DNA of 64,000 nucleotides, from NCBI RefSeq assembly GCF_026340305.1, contig NZ_JAPEPI010000005.1:62001-126000 (forward strand), read 5' to 3'. Each line of letters opens with the position of its first letter. Position 1 is the stretch's first letter. The DNA is from Streptomyces sp. NBC_01381. Its GTDB lineage: Bacteria; Actinomycetota; Actinomycetes; Streptomycetales; Streptomycetaceae. The notes under the pieces are model-generated. The model had not been told where the DNA came from. It made no database searches and was given only the letters and a program-made list of their open reading frames with translations. A program made the position numbers and the translations under genes. This document shows, in pieces, positions 63,581 through 64,000 of this stretch.

Positions 63581-64000
63581 GGCCGGTGGAACCTCTGTGC
63601 CTGAGGTCGCCCGCTCGGGCGCGGTGCCACTACCTGCGTTCCGGTCGGCGGCTGGGTGTGGCCCTGCCACTGCAGGCCGTCCACCTCGTAACCGGCGCTC
63701 CGCACCGCCTCGTTGAGGCGCTCCGCGAGGCGTTGCAGTACGTCGCAGTCGGAGGAGGAGAGCATCTGTCCCGCATCCGAGAGCTCGACCTGCTCGTCGG
63801 CCAGATAGCTGATCCGTTCGTCGCTTCCCACACCGTGAACGATCACCGAGACCTCCGCACCGTCGAGCCGGGCGGCCGCGACACCGATCCCGCCTGCGCC
63901 GGACTCCACCAGACTCTCGGGGAAGGCCGTGTACCCGAACTGCGGGAGCTTCTCCACGATCAGGCCGAGCATCTCGCGCCGTGTCGCGAGCCGGTCGATG
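63577..64000 (-). CDS. C-terminal part of an unrecognised protein, cut by the right edge
   Basis: At least 140 residues; the frame stays open to the window end (reading IDRLATRREMLGLIVEKL across an internal Met). No family is recognised. The visible part alternates helices and strands (GGIGVAAARLDGAEVSVIVHGV) and ends in a Pro/Gln-rich tail. Its stop overlaps the AAA+ gene start, so the two are translationally coupled and probably functionally linked. Confidence 0.75.
   Translation of the reverse strand, partial: IDRLATRREMLGLIVEKLPQFGYTAFPESLVESGAGGIGVAAARLDGAEVSVIVHGVGSDERISYLADEQVELSDAGQMLSSSDCDVLQRLAERLNEAVRSAGYEVDGLQWQGHTQPPTGTQVVAPRPSGRPQAQRFHRP

Overview
The window looks like a Streptomyces or closely related actinomycete chromosome. 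It is very GC-rich, most intact genes have GC-rich third positions, and the families present are actinobacterial (modular PKS, LanM, LanKC, NarL-type two-component pair, XRE/ImmA/membrane cassettes). Most of it is accessory DNA: two biosynthetic loci, regulatory cassettes, IS elements and many decayed genes. All calls are by eye from translation and motifs; no database search was run.

Region A (1-18.6 kb) holds a type I modular PKS running off the left edge. It starts with a decayed KS-AT pair plus a carrier protein, followed by a complete KS-AT-DH-KR-ACP module. Next to it are a KAS III-like acyltransferase with Ser in place of Cys, an acyl-CoA dehydrogenase, a class II lanthipeptide synthetase (LanM) with its own 48-residue precursor, an SDR, an FAD monooxygenase and a large class III aminotransferase. 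This suggests a polyketide pathway beside, or fused to, a class II lanthipeptide pathway.

Region B (18.6-28 kb) is a mobile and decayed stretch. It contains an intact IS5-type element with inverted repeats and target duplication, fragments of an SDR gene and of an ISAs1-type transposase, an ImmA/IrrE peptidase with a membrane partner, a small lipoprotein, and small membrane proteins.

Region C (27.8-48.9 kb) is the centrepiece: a lipolanthine-like hybrid pathway read mostly on the minus strand. An arginine:glycine-type amidinotransferase sits next to a hybrid NRPS-PKS (A-PCP-KS-AT-DH-KR-ACP), the same logic as CyrA/CyrB of cylindrospermopsin, which make and extend guanidinoacetate. Tightly coupled discrete genes follow (KAS III, ACP, ketoreductase, two FabD-like acyltransferases), with two GNATs and a type II thioesterase. 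A class III lanthipeptide precursor ends in a Ser-x2-Ser-x2-Cys core with a C-terminal Cys. A second precursor-like gene is broken at a run of eight C. LanKC and an HFCD flavoprotein decarboxylase lie further upstream. The expected product type is a guanidino-acyl, avionin-containing lipopeptide related to microvionin and goadvionin.

Region D (49-55.2 kb) carries two paralogous XRE regulators separated by broken IS630-type transposase genes, two ImmA/IrrE peptidases, a multi-pass membrane protein and an amidohydrolase. A smaller version of the cassette lies at 21-22.7 kb, on the other side of region C.

Region E (55.7-64 kb) holds a NarL-type response regulator and histidine kinase, a divergent membrane protein, an IS5-type remnant, a helical protein with a C-terminal low-complexity motif, a ClpB-like AAA+ ATPase and a partial gene at the right edge.
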